Origin: RECM01 sp047921215
Lineage (GTDB): Bacteria > Bacteroidota > Rhodothermia > Balneolales > Cyclonatronaceae
Assembly: GCA_047921215.1 (NCBI GenBank)
Contig: JBLRWO010000009.1
Span: 1 to 64,000, forward strand
Reading direction: 5' to 3'
Length of the DNA: 64,000 nucleotides
The translations under genes and the position numbers were made by a program. The notes under the pieces were generated by a model. That model did no database searches. It was given only the letters and a program-made list of their open reading frames with translations, and was not told the origin of the DNA. Shown one piece after another: positions 60,631-64,000 of this stretch; the stretch's first letter is position 1; each line of letters starts with the position of its first letter.

Positions 60631-61065
60631 ATGGAATTACCGAAGCGATGGATGCTGGCTACCGATGGTTCAAAATATGCGAACCTTTCGGTTGAATATG
60701 CCGCACAGCTATACAAATTTATGGATCCAAAGCCGGATGTACTTATAATCAACGTAATTCCCGAGCCCGGAAAATCTGCCGGCAAGGAAACGGATATCGC
60801 TGTAATCAAGGAAAAAGAACGTGGCAAGCAGATACTTCGTGAAGCGGTACAGCGGTTTATTGATGCCAGTGGCAGCGCTGAAACAGTGAGAACGATGGTT
60901 GCAATGGGTGAATCCAGAGAGGTTATCGTGAAAATTGCCGAGGGTAACAAAACCGATCACATCATTATGGGCGGTGCCGACTTCCGGTGGACAGATGTTA
61001 TTTCAGGTGGTGTGAGCAACTATGTGCTGCATCACGCCAAATGCCTGGTTACCCTGATCAAGTAA
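60631..61065 (+). CDS. Universal stress protein (UspA family)
   Basis: 144 residues from ATG at 60631. Family blocks are KRWMLATDGSKYANLSVEYAAQL, DVLIINVIPEPGK and VRTMVAMGESREVIVKIAEGNKTDHIIMGGADFRW. A C-terminal ATP-loop follows with SGGVSNYVLHHAKCLVTLI; the canonical G-x2-G-x9-G-S/T is partly changed (GGADFRWTDVISGGVSNYV). The longer frame from a GTG at 60568 adds an unlikely 21-residue leader. Its role is in stress survival. It stands alone between the CDF gene and the opposing nucleotidyltransferase gene. Confidence 0.88.
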   Translation: MELPKRWMLATDGSKYANLSVEYAAQLYKFMDPKPDVLIINVIPEPGKSAGKETDIAVIKEKERGKQILREAVQRFIDASGSAETVRTMVAMGESREVIVKIAEGNKTDHIIMGGADFRWTDVISGGVSNYVLHHAKCLVTLIK

Positions 61066-61121
61066 TCAATTTATACAGCACATAACCACAATATGCCCCG
61101 CTGTATCCTATCCGATTGCGG

Positions 61122-62117
61122 TTATCCTTCAATTTCGGAGTGATCACCCAGATGGGCAGAACCCGCAAATCCATTCACCGACGCATAACTGCCGATCGAA
61201 GAATTTTTCAGGACTGAACTTTGAATCATAGCGTGGTCCTGCACGATGGTGTACTCGAGGGTGCTGTCGTGTATTTCGGTCCCGGTTTCCAGGCTCACGT
61301 GAGGACCAACACGGCTGTTATTAATGACCACTCCTTCAGGTATGTAAACAGGTTCAATAATTTCTGATCCGCTCACATCACCCCGAACCTGATGTTTCTC
61401 TTTTTCAAGAATTACACCGGTGGTTTCAAGCCATGCCGGTATGGTGCCACAGTCGAGCCACTCATCAACGGTGGCCGCCTTGAACACCTTGCCCCCTTTC
61501 AGCAAGCGGTCGATGGCGTCGGTCAGCTGAAACTCATTTCCGTGGCCTTTAATGTCGTTGTCGAGCAGATATTTAATCTCCGAACGCAGTTCTGCACCGT
61601 CCTTAAAATAGTATACTCCTATGATGGCCATCCGTGATATGGGTTCACTGGGTTTTTCCACAAATCCGGTTATTTTCTCACCTTCATGCAGGGCCACACC
61701 AAAGCGTGACGGATCTTCGACCTCCTTGAGCCAGATTACGCTGTCGGCATCATCCAGGGTTACCTTTCCGTCGGTGTCGAACAGGGTGTCGGCGAAAACC
61801 ACGATGACCTCTCCTTCCAGGTACTTTTCAGCACAATAGACCGCATGGGCGGTGCCCAGAGCTTCATCCTGCCGGGTAAATGCAGCTTTGGCGTTGTTCC
61901 GTTTGGCCATATCGGCCAGCTTGTTCTTTATCTCATCACCGAAATCACCAAGAACGAACACGATTTCATCGATGGGGCGGTCAAGTGTTTTTGAAAACGT
62001 CTGTATTATGCGCTCAACGATCATGGTACCCGCAACAGGCAGAAGCGGTTTGGGAGTGGTATTGGAGTGTGGACGCAGACGTGTACCGCGTCCTGCCATG
62101 GGGATTATTAATTTCAT
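61122..62117 (-). CDS. Sugar-phosphate nucleotidyltransferase with left-handed beta-helix tail
   Basis: 331 residues. The nucleotidyltransferase domain opens LIIPMAGRGTRLRPHSNTTPKPLLPVAG, read as the G-x-G-T-R-L loop and KPLLPV. QDEALGTAHAVYCAEKYL, VVFADTLFDTDG, GVALHEGEKITGFVEKPSEP and GNEFQLTDAIDRLLKGG follow. The last ~75 residues show hexapeptide-type steps (EPVYIPEGVVINNSRVGPHVSLE, IGSYASV). It activates a sugar 1-phosphate with UTP or dTTP; the exact sugar is not determinable, and UDP-glucose/GlcNAc-like enzymes and RmlA-like long forms all fit. Confidence 0.85.
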   Translation of the reverse strand: MKLIIPMAGRGTRLRPHSNTTPKPLLPVAGTMIVERIIQTFSKTLDRPIDEIVFVLGDFGDEIKNKLADMAKRNNAKAAFTRQDEALGTAHAVYCAEKYLEGEVIVVFADTLFDTDGKVTLDDADSVIWLKEVEDPSRFGVALHEGEKITGFVEKPSEPISRMAIIGVYYFKDGAELRSEIKYLLDNDIKGHGNEFQLTDAIDRLLKGGKVFKAATVDEWLDCGTIPAWLETTGVILEKEKHQVRGDVSGSEIIEPVYIPEGVVINNSRVGPHVSLETGTEIHDSTLEYTIVQDHAMIQSSVLKNSSIGSYASVNGFAGSAHLGDHSEIEG

Positions 62118-62279
62118 CGCGCCTCTGTTTTGCTGGTAATCAATTAATTATGGTAAAGATTTATTTCTGTGTCAAAGATAGGAGAACTTGCTATTTTTGT
62201 CAGGTTAATTAAACCGAATTCCATCCCTGCAGTTGAGCACCAACAGTAACTGCTTTACGGCTAAACAGTTTCCGATCAT

Positions 62280-63923
62280 TTGAAGGTATATTACACAGGC
62301 ATCGAATTGCTACTTTTTCTTATCGCACTGGCGGTAATATGGCATTCCTGGTTCAGGGCCCGCTATTTCTTTCAGGTTATTCAGCAGAGCGGCTACCATA
62401 TCAATGAATATGCGGGGTGGCTCAGGAAAAACTGGGCGGGCAAACTTATTGGCAATGCTCATTCGGTGATCATTCCCATCTTTCTGATCGAAATGTTCGG
62501 AAGCCGGCTTACCATGACCGCTGTCACCATCATTCTGTTTGTGTTCGTTTGCTTTTTGTTCCTGCCCGGACGGCGCGAGTATACCGGTCTGCAAAAAAAG
62601 CCTGTTGTTTTCACCCCGCGATTGATCAGGATGGCTATACCGGTGTTTGTGTTGTTTCTTATTTTTCCCTGGCTTGGATATATCCAGGCTATGAGATTGG
62701 CCTTTCCCACACCTGATGCCATGATACTCACGTTCAGCTTTGTTCTGGCCGACCTGCTCATTCCTTTCTTCATACTGCTTGCCTCCGTTCTGATGTATCC
62801 GGTCGAGAAAAGCATCCAAAACGGATTCAAAAAACGCGCACGGAAAAAAATCAGGTCCATGCCCGGTCTGAAGGTAATCGCCATTACCGGCAGTTATGGA
62901 AAAACATCGACTAAATTCATCATCAAAACCCTGCTGGAAGAGCGTTTCAGTGTTTGCTACACCCCCGGCAGTTACAACACGCCGATGGGAATCTGCAAGG
63001 TTATCAACAACGACCTGAATGCGCGTCATCAGGTGCTCGTACTCGAGATGGGTGCCCGGTATGAGGGCAATATCGACGAACTTTGTTCTATCGCACAGCC
63101 TGATGTATCTGTGGTTACTAATGTTGGCAAGGCTCATCTTGAAACCTTTGGCGACATTGATACTATTGCCCGAACCAAGGCCGCGCTTGTGCGCCATCTG
63201 AAACCGGGCGGCACTGCCGTACTGAATGCGGATGACCACAGGGTCGCCGCTATGGCCGGCCGCGACGATATCAACGTACTCACGGCAGGCATCGATGGCG
63301 GCGACATCAGAGGCAGCAATATAAGCTATGATGAGAATGGCTGCCGGTTTACGGTCGCATTGCCCGGCAATGAGCAGATGGAGATTACGACCGGACTGCT
63401 CGGAATTCACAACGTTCAAAACATGCTGCTTGGCATTGCCACAGGTTACGTTTTCGGGCTCCGGGCCGGTACACTTCAGGTGGCGGCACGCAGGGTTGAG
63501 CCGGTCGAGCACCGGCTTTCGTTTAAACGGGCCGACGGACTGCTCATCATCGACGATGCATTCAACTCCAACCCCACCGGTGCACGCAATGCCGTAGATG
63601 TGCTTGCAAAGTTCAGAACCGGGCGCAGGATCATTATTACACCGGGAATGGTGGAGCTCGGTGAAGAGGAGGAGGCCGAAAACAGGAATTTCGGCCGTCA
63701 CATTGGCAGGTCCGGTCTGGATCTTGTTATACTGGTGGGGCATGATCGTTCCCGGCCGATCGTGGAGGGGTTACGTGAAACAGGGCAACCGGATGCGGAT
63801 GTACGGGTGGTCAGTACCCTGTTCGAGGCACGTGAAATACTGAACAGTTATGTGCAGGCCGGTGACGTGGTACTCTATGAAAATGACCTGCCGGATATCT
63901 ACAATGAGGTTACCCTAAAATAG
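62280..63923 (+). CDS. Membrane-anchored Mur ligase family protein (MurF-like)
   Basis: 547 residues from TTG at 62280. The first ~185 residues contain about five membrane helices (LLLFLIALAVIWHSW, SVIIPIFLIEMF, MTAVTIILFVFVCFLFL, MAIPVFVLFLIFPWLGYI, ILTFSFVLADLLIPFFILLA). A Mur ligase core follows: P-loop VIAITGSYGKTSTKFIIKTLL near residue 200, SYNTPMGICKVIN, VLEMGARYEGNIDELC, VVTNVGKAHLETFGD and LIIDDAFNSNPTGARNAVDVL, then the C-terminal domain. MurF adds D-Ala-D-Ala to the murein tripeptide. Normal MurF has no membrane region, so this may be a second, specialised ligase. Its promoter lies in the 160-base gap to the divergent nucleotidyltransferase gene. Confidence 0.85.
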   Translation: MKVYYTGIELLLFLIALAVIWHSWFRARYFFQVIQQSGYHINEYAGWLRKNWAGKLIGNAHSVIIPIFLIEMFGSRLTMTAVTIILFVFVCFLFLPGRREYTGLQKKPVVFTPRLIRMAIPVFVLFLIFPWLGYIQAMRLAFPTPDAMILTFSFVLADLLIPFFILLASVLMYPVEKSIQNGFKKRARKKIRSMPGLKVIAITGSYGKTSTKFIIKTLLEERFSVCYTPGSYNTPMGICKVINNDLNARHQVLVLEMGARYEGNIDELCSIAQPDVSVVTNVGKAHLETFGDIDTIARTKAALVRHLKPGGTAVLNADDHRVAAMAGRDDINVLTAGIDGGDIRGSNISYDENGCRFTVALPGNEQMEITTGLLGIHNVQNMLLGIATGYVFGLRAGTLQVAARRVEPVEHRLSFKRADGLLIIDDAFNSNPTGARNAVDVLAKFRTGRRIIITPGMVELGEEEEAENRNFGRHIGRSGLDLVILVGHDRSRPIVEGLRETGQPDADVRVVSTLFEAREILNSYVQAGDVVLYENDLPDIYNEVTLK

Positions 63924-63960
63924 GCCGTTAATTACCCAGCCTTAAAGACCCATCGCGTTC

Positions 63961-64000
63961 CTATTCGTACCTGAGTGCCTCGGCCGGCTGTATTTTTGAT
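63961..64000 (-). CDS. ABC transporter permease (MacB/FtsX type), last codons
   Basis: Reading minus from the right edge, one frame gives S-K-I-Q-P-A-E-A-L-R-Y-E then TAG at 63963-63961. The ending xx-P-A-E-A-L-R-Y-E is the characteristic C-terminus of MacB/LolC/FtsX-family permeases, just after the fourth membrane helix. Only 12 codons are in the window, so the rest is assumed. It converges on the Mur ligase gene with 37 bases between. Confidence 0.7.
   Translation of the reverse strand, partial: SKIQPAEALRYE

Noticed and set aside
62310..63743. 477-codon open frame antisense to the Mur ligase gene
   Set aside because: It mirrors codon positions of a clear Mur ligase, has no recognisable domain, and long antisense frames are expected in GC-richer genes.

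Overview
The window is chromosomal DNA from a Gram-negative bacterium of the Bacteroidota/Balneolota/Rhodothermota (FCB) lineage. The evidence for this is a UpxY-type NusG paralogue, an Mrp ATPase without the C-terminal CxxC pair, a single-chain glycyl-tRNA synthetase, the gcvT-comB-ftsK-lolA gene order, outer-membrane barrels and SPOR/HU-like fusions. Two neighbouring promoters also resemble the TTG/TAnnTTTG pattern of that group. The placement is inferred from gene content; no 16S gene is present. Most of the window is compact, moderately GC-rich housekeeping DNA. I see no CRISPR array, no intact insertion sequence and no prophage.

Layout. 1-2.2 kb: end of a penicillin-acylase gene, a small membrane protein and NAD-type isocitrate dehydrogenase. 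2.2-5.5 kb: a UpxY/NusG-like antiterminator, then a strikingly AT-rich block. That block holds about 0.75 kb without genes and a three-gene overlapping operon: a Cys-rich exported peptide, a six-bladed beta-propeller lipoprotein and a membrane-anchored CxxS thioredoxin-like protein. 5.6-11 kb (minus): era, pdxJ, an NlpC/P60 lipoprotein, metF, a DCC-family protein and glyS. 11-18 kb: two paralogous lipoproteins, asd, a DUF58 protein, dinB and a YpdA-like reductase. 18-25 kb (minus): an envelope signalling operon with a secreted Fn3-like protein, a FecR-domain protein, a large outer-membrane barrel and a CHASE2 adenylate/guanylate cyclase. 25-29 kb: tRNA-Ala, an OmpA protein with calcium-binding repeats, tRNA-Asp, a barrel protein, a small conserved protein and an MBL-fold hydrolase.

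29-34.4 kb is a long minus-strand run: fabI, moaC, ruvC, ruvA, a PhoB/PhoR-like two-component pair and mannose-1-phosphate guanylyltransferase. 34.5-38.4 kb is the ffh-rpsP-rimM-trmD-rplS translation operon, with an S16 protein about three times the usual length. 38.6-40.9 kb is a second AT-rich locus with a Cys-rich exported peptide and a propeller. 41-49 kb: mrp, a cupin, and gcvT-comB-ftsK-lolA-flippase. 49-54.4 kb is a six-gene unit: outer-membrane barrel, short HU-like protein, HU-like/TM/SPOR protein, ExbB, ExbD and TonB. 54.5-64 kb: glgP, cca-ispE, a CDF transporter, a universal stress protein, a sugar nucleotidyltransferase, a membrane-anchored Mur ligase and the last codons of a MacB/FtsX-type permease.

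The most interesting signal is the twice-occurring pairing of a short Cys-rich exported peptide with a six-bladed propeller bearing the GRGPGE motif. Locus A adds a CxxS thioredoxin-like protein and a 16-nt homopolymer inside its apparent promoter. Locus B adds a hairpin-plus-T-run between the peptide and the propeller. This resembles, but is not identical to, the NVEALA-peptide/BF3164-propeller pairs of Bacteroides. Its function is unknown.
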